The position numbers and the translations under genes were made by a program. From assembly GCF_001428525.1 (NCBI RefSeq), contig NZ_LMHW01000017.1, positions 248,001-312,000 on the forward strand: a DNA stretch of 64,000 nucleotides, read 5' to 3'. Below are positions 54,569-63,657 of the stretch, piece by piece (position 1 is the stretch's first letter; each line of letters starts with the position of its first letter). The notes below the pieces were generated by a model. It was given only the letters and a program-made list of their open reading frames with translations, was not told the origin of the DNA and did not search any database. This DNA is from Flavobacterium sp. Root186. Lineage in GTDB: Bacteria > Bacteroidota > Bacteroidia > Flavobacteriales > Flavobacteriaceae.

Positions 54569-54875
54569 TTTGATAAAAAGCAAAAGGGAAGCAATTGGCA
54601 TACTATAGATGAAGAAAAGTCGGAAGAAAAAGTAGTAAGCACTGGGGTGAATTCGAAAAACAGTCCTCTAAACCTAGTTATAACTGTAGAACAGGCCGCT
54701 GGAATTAATTAACGAAAGCACTGATGCACAGCTGAAAAGATTTGGTATTTATTCTTATATTCGCTTAAAAATCTTACTAATATACAAACCAGCTAAAAGT
54801 CATATTGACCCATTTTATGGTTGCTATAAGTTAATAAGCAGTGATTGTATAAAGACAAATAAAAAATAGGAAACG

Positions 54876-56084
54876 ATGAGCGAATTATTCAGAAAATATT
54901 ATTTAGGTGATTTTGTAAATGAATACAGAAAATCGCTTTTCGAACGAATTGAAAAATTGGAAATAACTGATAATACGAATATTTCCGAACTTGTTGAAAG
55001 GCTAAAATCTGAATTCACTATTTATCCCATTGCTATAGGGCAGCCAGAACCTTCACAGCCAAAAGAAACAACCAAAAAAATGTACAATTCTTGGGGACAA
55101 TTGATTTATCAGAATGTTCTTGAGATTATTGTGACAATTCCATTTGAGGGAAACTATAAGTTATTTTACTGCATGCCTTCGCGATCCACGATTGTTTATC
55201 TTGAGGATAATGTTGTCATTGGTAATTCTAATATTAAGGCGACAATCACATTAACGCAGTTTGATGAGAATGCTTATTTTTCAGAAGTAAACGAAATTAT
55301 CAGCACTGTAAGCACAAACTTACCTATAATAAATGCTGAAACTAAACCTTGGAATGACAGACTTGAAAATTTAATTCAGCAAGCTTTAGAAAACAGAAAA
55401 GGAGTTGTATCAAAAAAGTTTGATTTTTTCGAAAAAATCGGACTGAAAGTTAATCCAAAATCTACAGAATTTTTACTTCCGCCGACTATTACAAAGAAAG
55501 CAGTTCCAACCCCAGCAACAGAAACAAGTAAAACAGTCGCAAAAGAAAAAGTTCCAATTCTTCAACAAGAAGTTTATGCAGATATTAGAGAAGTTTTGTA
55601 TAATGTTGGAAAAGCAATTGAACGAAAACCTTCAATTTACAAGGATAAGCATGAAGAAGATTTACGAGATATTTTCTTGTTGTTTCTTGAAACAAGATAT
55701 GAAGCTGCAACAGGAGTTGGGGAAGCGTTCAATAAAAAAGGAAAGACAGACATCCTTCTAAAGTATGCAAAAGACGGAACTAATCTCTTTGTTGCTGAAT
55801 GCAAGTTTTGGAAAGGACAAAAAAAATTAACTGAAGGCATTGACCAATTATTAGGTTACTTGACACATAGAGACACTAAAACAGCATTAATATTTTTTGT
55901 CGACCAAAAAGAAATGACAGCTGTAGTAAGCAAAATAAAAACTGAAATTATTAAGCACGAAAATTACAGCAGACATATCAAGGACACATATGAACATTCC
56001 ATTAATTACGAATTTACTTTACCTGACGATGGCGACAAGAAAATTCAAGTCGAAGTAATGCTATTTCACTTTCCGAAAATATAA
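54876..56084 (+). CDS. PD-(D/E)XK restriction-like protein, first of a defence trio
   Basis: A 402-residue protein. Residues 1-~200 are an uncharacterised region (LIYQNVLEIIVTIPFEGNYK); the C-terminal domain has GVGEAFNKKGKTDILLKYAK with Asp292 and FVAECKFWKG with Glu308-x-Lys310, the catalytic pattern of PD-(D/E)XK nucleases. It is likely a DNA-cutting or DNA-sensing part of a defence operon: its stop is 5 bases before the RES gene. No P-loop is seen. Confidence 0.75.
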   Translation: MSELFRKYYLGDFVNEYRKSLFERIEKLEITDNTNISELVERLKSEFTIYPIAIGQPEPSQPKETTKKMYNSWGQLIYQNVLEIIVTIPFEGNYKLFYCMPSRSTIVYLEDNVVIGNSNIKATITLTQFDENAYFSEVNEIISTVSTNLPIINAETKPWNDRLENLIQQALENRKGVVSKKFDFFEKIGLKVNPKSTEFLLPPTITKKAVPTPATETSKTVAKEKVPILQQEVYADIREVLYNVGKAIERKPSIYKDKHEEDLRDIFLLFLETRYEAATGVGEAFNKKGKTDILLKYAKDGTNLFVAECKFWKGQKKLTEGIDQLLGYLTHRDTKTALIFFVDQKEMTAVVSKIKTEIIKHENYSRHIKDTYEHSINYEFTLPDDGDKKIQVEVMLFHFPKI

Positions 56085-56089
56085 CGAAT

Positions 56090-57115
56090 ATGATAGAAAA
56101 AGTAGCCAATAACAAATATAATACTGAAGAACTAAATCTAAATAGTACAGAAGAAATTCTTGAGAAAGTTAACTATTATAGAACCCTTTTAGGCAAAACC
56201 CATGATTTATCAAATGTAGATTTTGTCAGATTACAAAATGACATTCATACTTTTTTTAATATTAAACCCGGCAGTTATCGAAAAGATCCTCCAGAAAGAA
56301 TGGTTCGCATTTCAATAAATAATCAAATTTTAAAAGACTCTGAATTAAGTTATTTAACTGATATTTCTCAACTTCTTGCGCCTCCTATTGACTTATGTAA
56401 TTATGGTCGTTGCAATTTACCCAAACAGCAAGTACTTTACTGTGGTATTAATGAAGCAGAAGCATATTGGGAAATGAAACCAAAAAAAGGCGATGTAATT
56501 ACCCTATCTCATTTCAAACTGAAAGAGGGTGCCATGGTTAATTGTAATTTAATCCAAAAAGATAAAACTATAAATCCTGTCTTTGAAAATCAATTACAAG
56601 AGGTCTTCCACATCTTGGAGGATTTCTTTGTCGATGTTTTTAGTCTTGAAGTATCCAGAGGCCGACCACGAGATTATCTTTTTAGTGCTGAGCTATCCTC
56701 CCAATTTTTGTTTTATCCAGTTCAATCAAAAGATAATATCGAGGCTATAATTTATCCAAGTGTACAGAAGAAAAAATTTGGTCACAATATTGCTATTTTA
56801 AATAGTATTGTCTTAGAAAAATATGATCTGATTGGAGTTGAAACACGATTTATCTTAGAGGAGTATCAAAATACAGATCCCGAAAGTTATGATCTTACAA
56901 CAGATAATTTGATTGCTTCATTTGGAACAGAGTCCTTTGATTTTGAAAAAGGAAAAATATTATACGATCCTGTAGTGGATGAAATTTTTCAATTTCTTAG
57001 GAAATTACAAACTCTTCCATCAGGCCAACAAAGATTGTCTAAAGATAATATTACTTTCAATTTAACTTTAGGAAAATGCACTGTGAAATCATTTATTAAA
57101 AAAGATAAATTGTAA
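56090..57115 (+). CDS. RES-domain protein
   Basis: A 341-residue protein whose middle has the RES signature: an Arg in RMVRIS, YGRCNLPKQQVLYCGINEAE (Gly-Arg, Tyr117), Glu128 in AYWEMKPKKGD, and Ser224 with Asn233 in IIYPSVQKKKFGHNIAI. RES toxins of the Xre-RES type degrade NAD+, often as NAD+ phosphorylases. No Xre antitoxin is adjacent, and the protein is longer than most RES toxins, with an ~70-residue N-terminal extension. It lies between a nuclease-like gene and abiH, so it may be an abortive-infection effector. Confidence 0.75.
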   Translation: MIEKVANNKYNTEELNLNSTEEILEKVNYYRTLLGKTHDLSNVDFVRLQNDIHTFFNIKPGSYRKDPPERMVRISINNQILKDSELSYLTDISQLLAPPIDLCNYGRCNLPKQQVLYCGINEAEAYWEMKPKKGDVITLSHFKLKEGAMVNCNLIQKDKTINPVFENQLQEVFHILEDFFVDVFSLEVSRGRPRDYLFSAELSSQFLFYPVQSKDNIEAIIYPSVQKKKFGHNIAILNSIVLEKYDLIGVETRFILEEYQNTDPESYDLTTDNLIASFGTESFDFEKGKILYDPVVDEIFQFLRKLQTLPSGQQRLSKDNITFNLTLGKCTVKSFIKKDKL

Positions 57116-57168
57116 TATCAAAACATGTTTTTTTTAATCTCTAATTGTTTAATCAAAAAATAAACAAC

Positions 57169-58062
57169 ATGCATACTTTATATATTATCGGCAATGGCTT
57201 TGACCTATTTAATGGTTTTAAAACACGTTATGCCGATTTTCACAATTTTGTAATTCAAAATTTCCCAGATTTAGAGAATAAAATTGAAAATTACTTTTTA
57301 TTCGGAACAGACGATAAATATCTATGGAAGAACTTCGAAAATGATTTAGCGACATTTCAATACGAAAACCTACTAGGTGACCTAAACAATATTGATGTTC
57401 ACAGCGAAAGCTTCAAGCCCAGCGAAGTATTTGGTTTGGAAGATGAAATAAATGAAGAAGTTGAGCATTTGATTGATGATATTAAAGATGCATTTAGAGA
57501 ATGGATAGAAGAACTTGAACTTCCAGCTAAAAAAAAAGGATTGGCTAAAATTAAAGAAGATGCAAATTTTATAAACTTTAATTACACGGATACTTTAGAG
57601 GTGCTTTATTCGGTTCCTATTAGTAAAATTCTATACATCCATAATAAAGCCAACGATTACACCTCTGAACTAATTTTTGGTCATGGTATGTTACAGGAAA
57701 AGGATCCTGCAAAAGAAGAGCTTGATGAGTTTGGAGACTCTAACAAAACTTTATTTACGGATTCCGAAAATGCTGCCAGATATCCATTTTATGCTTTAAT
57801 AAAAAATTCCGCCTCGATTTTAGATAGCAACTCCACTTATTTCGATAATATTAAATCTTTTAATGAAGTAATTATTTTAGGGCATTCCCTTGGAGAGGTT
57901 GACTGGCCCTATTTTAAGAAGGTTCAACAATTACTACCAGATACAAATTGGAAGATTAGCTATTACTCGCAAGACGAGAAATTAAATCTTAAATCCACCG
58001 CAATTGAGATGCTTGGTATAAACGATGATAAAATTCAGATGATAAGGATTGATGAGCTTTAA
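57169..58062 (+). CDS. AbiH-family abortive infection protein
   Basis: From the ATG at 57169 (MHTLYIIGNGFDLFNGFKTR) the protein is 297 residues. It shows the AbiH pattern: NGFDL near the start, FINFNYTDTLEVLYSVP, YIHNKANDYTSELIFGHGM and IILGHSLGEVDWPYFKKVQQ. AbiH aborts phage infection by a poorly known mechanism. It is the third gene of a compact operon with the nuclease-like and RES proteins. Confidence 0.85.
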   Translation: MHTLYIIGNGFDLFNGFKTRYADFHNFVIQNFPDLENKIENYFLFGTDDKYLWKNFENDLATFQYENLLGDLNNIDVHSESFKPSEVFGLEDEINEEVEHLIDDIKDAFREWIEELELPAKKKGLAKIKEDANFINFNYTDTLEVLYSVPISKILYIHNKANDYTSELIFGHGMLQEKDPAKEELDEFGDSNKTLFTDSENAARYPFYALIKNSASILDSNSTYFDNIKSFNEVIILGHSLGEVDWPYFKKVQQLLPDTNWKISYYSQDEKLNLKSTAIEMLGINDDKIQMIRIDEL

Positions 58063-58167
58063 AAACTGGTGTTGATGTACAGAGAATTAAACATTAAAAT
58101 TAGTAAATCGAAAAAAGCGTCTAATAGCAGGAGAACTCAAATGTTTTTCTATTTAGATGGTCAAATA

Positions 58168-58262
58168 GGTCCTCGTCGCAACCTTAGCAACGATAGCAGT
58201 GGGAATCCTTTTGTGCCAGGGTTCTGCACAAAAGATTGGAACGTAAAGCGGAAGGCCTCCTA
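58168..58262 (+). other. GC-richer structured element downstream of abiH
   Basis: This 95-base stretch is much richer in GC than its surroundings and includes the perfect stem CTTTTGTGC (58208-58216) / GCACAAAAG (58226-58234) with a 9-base loop. The hairpin and flanking sequence remind me of dispersed elements at gene ends in Flavobacteriaceae genomes, but I cannot confirm a family. A short open frame across it (58069-58263) is not a convincing gene. A second GC-rich stretch at about 58300-58400 also has no gene; the remainder to 58610 is AT-rich. Confidence 0.45.
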
Positions 58263-58610
58263 AAAAATATTATTATACACAATTAACAATGCTTATCACT
58301 CCGAATAAGATTCCGGCAACATTTCCCGGTACACTAAAGATCGCAAAAAAATCCAGCCCCTAAATGCCCCGGCTGCAAGTCTGCCTAAGATGCATTCAAG
58401 AATAATTCGACTAATCAAAAAAAAGTTAATCTCTTTAAAAGCATTCAATAAGGGCAATAATACGCTAATTTTGCAGTTTACCATTACCTAACAGCATAAA
58501 GCAATAATAACTACAAGAAAATCATTAAATATTTTTTTTAAACAAGATTTATCCTTTTAATTTTAAATTCCATTAGAAATTGAAACCTCAAAGATTATTC
58601 ATAAGAGATA

Positions 58611-60650
58611 TTAATTAACAGAAACTTTTTTGAGTGTTGAATTATATTTTCCAAAATCTACTTCTTCAAAATCTTTAGCTGCTTTTTGCTGCACGTCTAC
58701 ATCTTTTGTTTTCAGCTCAGATGACATATAGCTCAGCTTTCTTTTTACATTTTCGATTAAATCAGACCACCTCATAACCCATATTTCAATTTTACCAGTA
58801 GAACTTTGAAAGTATAAATAAGGGTTATCATTATTTTTCCTTATACCTTCAAGTTTAAATTCGGTGTCTGAATTAATAGCTGAACTTACAAGAAGAATCT
58901 TGAAACTTACATTTTGACTTATTGAATTATTCTTATCAATCTCTCGTGCATACTTTTCTACCTGAAGTAATTCTTTTGAACTAATTTTCACTCTGGGAGC
59001 TTTAAGTTCAACTACTAGAACTTCCCTTTTCTTATAATCTAGAATTCTTTCATTATATAAAAAAAGATCAGTTATAGACCGTAATGGTGTTTCAATCTCG
59101 GTATTAATATTATCGTCATTCTTTGATGGTTTATATGACAAACAATCTTCTCTTAATTTTAACAAATTATTCTCAAGGTTTTTATCGGATAGTGCTTTTG
59201 TATTTTGATTAAATTCCTCCCCAAAAACCCACAACATTTTTTCTAAAAATTTATGCAGTTCTTTTCTTTCCTTCACGTTTTTAGAAATTTCACTATAAAC
59301 AAGTTTCTCAAGAAACTCCAGGTCTTCAATTTTTTTGGCTACTTTATCTGAAAATTCAATTACACTTTCTAAATCTGTCTTTTCTAAAAGATTAGTAAAC
59401 TTAGTTATGGTTTTGGAATTGAGATGCAGAATATTTTTTATAATATTATCGAGTTCTCCATTCGAAATTGTACGGTCAATTAAAGGATATATAATTTCCC
59501 TAAGTTTATTATTTTCATTTAATAAATGATATTTATCTTCAACTAAAAAAGCAAGCTTATCAAAGATTACCTCTTTAGATTTCGAACTACTGGACTTGTC
59601 TTTAAAAGGATAAAACTCGTCGTTCTTTAACTTTAAACTGAAATTATCGTATTCTGCATTTCGTGCTCTATAAAACTCACTAACGCTGTCTTTTACGAAT
59701 TGACGAAAATTTTTCCAATCTTCATCCATTTCGTCTAAGTCAATATTCCTATAAAGATCTGTTGGAAGTGTGTTAGATTCCACGTAAACATACCATCCTC
59801 CTATTTTTGGACTGAGCCATTGTGCATCAAATTCAAAACCGTTGCCAATAGTTTGAATACCAGCATTGTTTGTCGTCAAAAACACTTTTATTTTATCAAC
59901 CTTTTTTATTTGAATAAAATTAAACACAACTTTATGTTCCGTTCCTTTTTGATCTGTAAAGGGAAATATTTTAGCTACAGGACTGTCAATTATAAAGTGC
60001 GAAGGCTCCATCTTTTTCCCATTGACATGAAAAATAATATCTTTATTAAAAATTTTCAGGGAATATTTTTCAAAGATGGCATCTTGGATATTATTTTGAA
60101 GAAATTTATCTATAATTTTCTTTTTTGGCTCTTTATCAGTGATGACACTATCATAAAAATCATTAATTGTGACCTGATAATATGTTTTATGACTTTTCCC
60201 TTCTAAAACCTGCTCATTAGACTCTACATCTATATCAGACACATTTAGGTTCTTGCCGAACATATCAAAATGCAACGGTATTAGAGACTTTGTAAAACTC
60301 TTAGATTTATCCGAATAACCGACCGTCTCTATAGATACTTCTTTACCTAATTGAAAACTAGCAAATCTTCCAATACCTTTGCCACCGTCTTTATTTGTTG
60401 TACCGATATCAAATAGTTTTCTCTCTAAGTCAGTTACGTGCACGCCGATACCATCATCTTTAATTACTAACTTTTTAATCAATGAAGGGGTAATTTCATC
60501 TTCCCTGGCATATGCGATATCAATCCAAATATTTGTAGCCTTTGCGTGAATAGAATTATTCATAAGCTCACTGAAAGCCGTAAACGTACTAATATAATTA
60601 GCAAATAATTCATTTACAAGTCTTGAATTTGTTGTTAGTTTCCTTCCCAT
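58611..60650 (-). CDS. GHKL ATPase fused to a C-terminal PD-(D/E)XK-like domain
   Basis: A 679-residue protein. The N-terminal domain is a Hsp90/MutL/MORC-type ATPase: Glu28 with SELMNNSIHAKA (N-box), DDGIG at 65-69, GGKGIGRFASFQLG at 89-102. The middle is helical and coiled-coil. The C-terminal ~150 residues hold Asp528 in TDLFLYNE and Glu548-x-Lys550 in VVELKAPRVK, then LLQVEKYAREI, in the style of a PD-(D/E)XK or Shedu-type nuclease. So ATP-driven clamping could be joined to DNA cutting. It is a lone gene with AT-rich gaps on both sides. Confidence 0.8.
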   Translation of the reverse strand: MGRKLTTNSRLVNELFANYISTFTAFSELMNNSIHAKATNIWIDIAYAREDEITPSLIKKLVIKDDGIGVHVTDLERKLFDIGTTNKDGGKGIGRFASFQLGKEVSIETVGYSDKSKSFTKSLIPLHFDMFGKNLNVSDIDVESNEQVLEGKSHKTYYQVTINDFYDSVITDKEPKKKIIDKFLQNNIQDAIFEKYSLKIFNKDIIFHVNGKKMEPSHFIIDSPVAKIFPFTDQKGTEHKVVFNFIQIKKVDKIKVFLTTNNAGIQTIGNGFEFDAQWLSPKIGGWYVYVESNTLPTDLYRNIDLDEMDEDWKNFRQFVKDSVSEFYRARNAEYDNFSLKLKNDEFYPFKDKSSSSKSKEVIFDKLAFLVEDKYHLLNENNKLREIIYPLIDRTISNGELDNIIKNILHLNSKTITKFTNLLEKTDLESVIEFSDKVAKKIEDLEFLEKLVYSEISKNVKERKELHKFLEKMLWVFGEEFNQNTKALSDKNLENNLLKLREDCLSYKPSKNDDNINTEIETPLRSITDLFLYNERILDYKKREVLVVELKAPRVKISSKELLQVEKYAREIDKNNSISQNVSFKILLVSSAINSDTEFKLEGIRKNNDNPYLYFQSSTGKIEIWVMRWSDLIENVKRKLSYMSSELKTKDVDVQQKAAKDFEEVDFGKYNSTLKKVSVN

Positions 60651-61147
60651 AATATTTCCTTTGAGGTTCTAAAAATAGTCGAAAAAAAGAAAAAAACCTA
60701 CATGATTTAAACTAATAAAAGAAACGTTAACTAATATTTATAACTTAAAAATTAGTGAGACCTGTAGTTTAAAAAATCTATAATCTAAAAAATCGATTAT
60801 AAAATTAACCTTTGAAATTTACTGGAAGTTTAGCAGCCTGCTTTAAAAAAACTCGAGGCAATAAAAACTCAGCATCACATAATCAAGAAAACGTAAAATA
60901 AACTTCAATTTTAATTACAGTACTCCTGCCTGAATTGCACTAACATGCTTTACTTATTCTAAAAATAATGGTCATCGTTTTTTCTAAAGAACGTAATTCA
61001 AATCTAATTTTCCAAGCCATAATTAATCATTTATTTAACATTATTGCTTTTAATAGTAAGTTTATTCTAATAAAATACTTTTTTTTTAAAATGCTGGAGA
61101 ATAAAAAAAATACTACATTTAGCAACCACTATAACTAATTGAATCTA
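60651..61147. other. AT-rich gap with no gene
   Basis: I see no gene, tRNA, repeat or strong hairpin. It separates the minus-strand GHKL gene from the plus-strand MBL operon and should hold the promoters of both. Confidence 0.5.
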
Positions 61148-62368
61148 ATGCTTACAATACATCTTTTACCCGCTCTTTATGGAGATACAATTTTAATTGA
61201 TATTGCTAAAAATGAAAATCAACCAAATACAAATATACTTGTAGACTGTGGTTTTAACTTTACTTCCGGATTGCTCCCATTGCTTGAAGATCACCATACA
61301 AAGGGAAAAATCATTGACAGATTCATTATTACTCATTATGATGAAGACCATATCAGCAGCGCAGCAAAACTTATAAAAGATAATGGATCAGCTTCAAGTG
61401 CTAAGATAATTAAAATTGATCAGGTCTGGCATAATGCTTACAGGCATTTGCAATTTGAAAAACAGAATCTGAAACCACTAAGCCCATTAGAAGAAGGCCC
61501 GCTTAAAAATTTTATTGCTTCGCAAAATCCTCAGGATACTTCTAGAGGAACCCAAATCGGAGCTAAACAAGCATCTAAACTAGGCAAAGAATTACTGTCA
61601 GGAGACTACAGCTGGAATACCGATTTCCAAGGCCAGGCAGTATGTATCGAGCATAAAACCGAAGTATTGATTAAAGAAGGAGTCAAAATAATTCTTCTCG
61701 GACCTAATAAAACACAATTACAAGCGCTTGAAAGTGCATTTAAAAGAGGACTGAAAGAATTTGGAGTTACGTTATCTGCCAGTGAATTTATAGATGATGC
61801 TTTCGAGCTTTATATTAAATCGATTGAGAAAGGAGAAGTTGAAAATTATCAAGGCGAAATTACAGGTTCTTTAATCTCTTCTTTCACGCCCGAAATTATT
61901 GAATCTATAGTTAAAAATGCAAAGTATAAAGCAGATAGGACTGTTGGGAATGGAAGTTCAATTTCATTTATTTTGGAAGCTGACCATAAAAAAATATTAT
62001 TTTTAGCAGATGCCCATGCCGAACCAATTATAGAGCAGTTGCAGCTTTTATACCCGGGTCAGGACAAACTTTTCTTTGATGCTGTTAAGGTGGGTCATCA
62101 TGGCAGTTTAGCCAACAACCCTCGAAAGCTTTATGATTACATAGATAGTCCACTATACCTCATATCAACAAATGGCGAACATCCTTCTCATGCTCATCCT
62201 GATATAGAGACACTTGCTTTTATAATCAACAGACCGCTTCCTGAAAACTTAACCAGCAGAAAATTGTTTTTTAATTATGCTCCAAAAAACTTGGCAGGTA
62301 TTTTCGATGATAATTTGAAAGAAAAATTAAATTATACTACTGAAGTTTCTAATAAAATTGATCTTTAA
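61148..62368 (+). CDS. Metallo-beta-lactamase-fold hydrolase
   Basis: A 406-residue protein from the ATG at 61148 (MLTIHLLPALYGDTILIDIA; a TTG three codons earlier is less likely). The metal site is in ITHYDEDHISS (His63, Asp65, Asp67, His68; an Asp in place of the second His), with VKVGHHGSLANNP later and STNGEHPSHAHPD, as in ComEC-like enzymes. The fold cleaves phosphodiesters or similar in other members. Its stop overlaps the protease start (TAATG), so they are co-translated. Confidence 0.85.
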   Translation: MLTIHLLPALYGDTILIDIAKNENQPNTNILVDCGFNFTSGLLPLLEDHHTKGKIIDRFIITHYDEDHISSAAKLIKDNGSASSAKIIKIDQVWHNAYRHLQFEKQNLKPLSPLEEGPLKNFIASQNPQDTSRGTQIGAKQASKLGKELLSGDYSWNTDFQGQAVCIEHKTEVLIKEGVKIILLGPNKTQLQALESAFKRGLKEFGVTLSASEFIDDAFELYIKSIEKGEVENYQGEITGSLISSFTPEIIESIVKNAKYKADRTVGNGSSISFILEADHKKILFLADAHAEPIIEQLQLLYPGQDKLFFDAVKVGHHGSLANNPRKLYDYIDSPLYLISTNGEHPSHAHPDIETLAFIINRPLPENLTSRKLFFNYAPKNLAGIFDDNLKEKLNYTTEVSNKIDL

Positions 62369-63657
62369 TGATAGAGACTAATCACTTAGCAATTTGTACT
62401 TGGAAAGTACTTAACAGCGAGAGTATTCCAGAAGGCACAGCTTTTTTTATCTCCGAAAATCTTCTGCTGACATCATTGCATGTAGTTGAAAATTTTGCTG
62501 ACCAGACATTTTATATTGAAAATAGGGAAAATGCAAAATTTAAAGTCACCGTCAAAGACTCCTGCAAAATTAATGATTTGGCAATTTTAATTACCGAAGA
62601 ATTTAATTCCGAAAATATAGTAATTCTATGCGATGAAGATCCTTTAATAAGTACCGAGTGGTCGTCTTTTGGTTTTCCTGCAACAGTAGATGGCTCGAAA
62701 GTGGGGTCCAAAATTGCAGGCACTATTTTTAATAAAATAGACATTGAACATACTCATGATATTGTACTGGAAACCAATGGTATTGCTCTTCTTAAGGAAT
62801 TTAGAGGGTTTTCCGGGTCTGGAGTTCTCAATTGTAATCAATACGTTACTGCGGTACTTAGGTACAAGGATGTAAATCATTTATGCTCGGTAAGTATAAA
62901 AAAAGCTAAAGATTTCCTTATACTTAACAATGTTGCTATTAAAAATGATGAGCTAGGAGACTTCACTAATTATGTATCTGCGGCCTTTGATTACACATCT
63001 GACCCTTTCAAAGGTCTTGGACAGGCCCAAGCTAAAGCTGTTGCAAAGAAAACTTCTCCGCAAAATATTGCAGTAGGACTCGGTGGAAAGCTGATGGTAC
63101 CGGAACGTTCCGGAACATTACAACAGATTATAGGTTATTTGAAAAGCCAGACAGCAATAAACCAGGAATTATGGAGAGCATGGTTAGAATTTTTGACCTA
63201 CGTGCAATTTCTTAAAGGCGAATATTCAAATGTAAATGCAATTTGCATCTCTCTTCCTAAAACTGAAGTTTCAAAATTAATTCCAGGAGTTGAAACACCA
63301 ATTACGCAAGACATAAACTTGACATTACAGTTCTATTTTACTGAAGAAAAGGTATACTTCGACATTGCTAAAGAGTATATTCTGGAAAAATCATTTGCCG
63401 GTACGCTACAAAATAATCAGTGCCATATTTTTCATTCACATAACACAATGTTTGGCCTTAATGTGATTAGTCCGGAAGATAAGAAAAAAATTGTATTTAA
63501 TATTGCAGGCCCACCTGATGCAGGCTTAAATATTGCTGAATCTATATACTGCGGTATACTCAGTTTCACAGAACTAAGCAGAAAAGTCACTTCAAGTCAA
63601 TCGCTTGAAGACATAACCGATAACCTAACGAAAATTTTCACTGATGCAATTAGTTAA
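62368..63657 (+). CDS. Trypsin-like serine protease, probable ABC-3C effector
   Basis: A 429-residue protein. The N-terminal ~200 residues form a chymotrypsin-fold protease: His38 in LLLTSLHVVENF, Asp70 in INDLAILI, and Ser149 in RGFSGSGV. The rest contains a helical region and a C-terminal domain (WRAWLEFLTYVQFLKGEYSN; ITQDINLTLQFYF) that fits the effector-associated C-terminal domain of ABC-3C systems. In these conflict systems an ABC ATPase and a middle component control an effector. It overlaps the next gene by 14 bases. Confidence 0.8.
   Translation: MIETNHLAICTWKVLNSESIPEGTAFFISENLLLTSLHVVENFADQTFYIENRENAKFKVTVKDSCKINDLAILITEEFNSENIVILCDEDPLISTEWSSFGFPATVDGSKVGSKIAGTIFNKIDIEHTHDIVLETNGIALLKEFRGFSGSGVLNCNQYVTAVLRYKDVNHLCSVSIKKAKDFLILNNVAIKNDELGDFTNYVSAAFDYTSDPFKGLGQAQAKAVAKKTSPQNIAVGLGGKLMVPERSGTLQQIIGYLKSQTAINQELWRAWLEFLTYVQFLKGEYSNVNAICISLPKTEVSKLIPGVETPITQDINLTLQFYFTEEKVYFDIAKEYILEKSFAGTLQNNQCHIFHSHNTMFGLNVISPEDKKKIVFNIAGPPDAGLNIAESIYCGILSFTELSRKVTSSQSLEDITDNLTKIFTDAIS

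Noticed and set aside
54400..54642. Minus-strand frame over the nested inverted repeats
   Set aside because: The open frame is a by-product of the repeats; it has no family and no ribosome site.
58069..58263. Short plus-strand frame after abiH
   Set aside because: It spans the hairpin element and changes composition half way; not credible as a gene.
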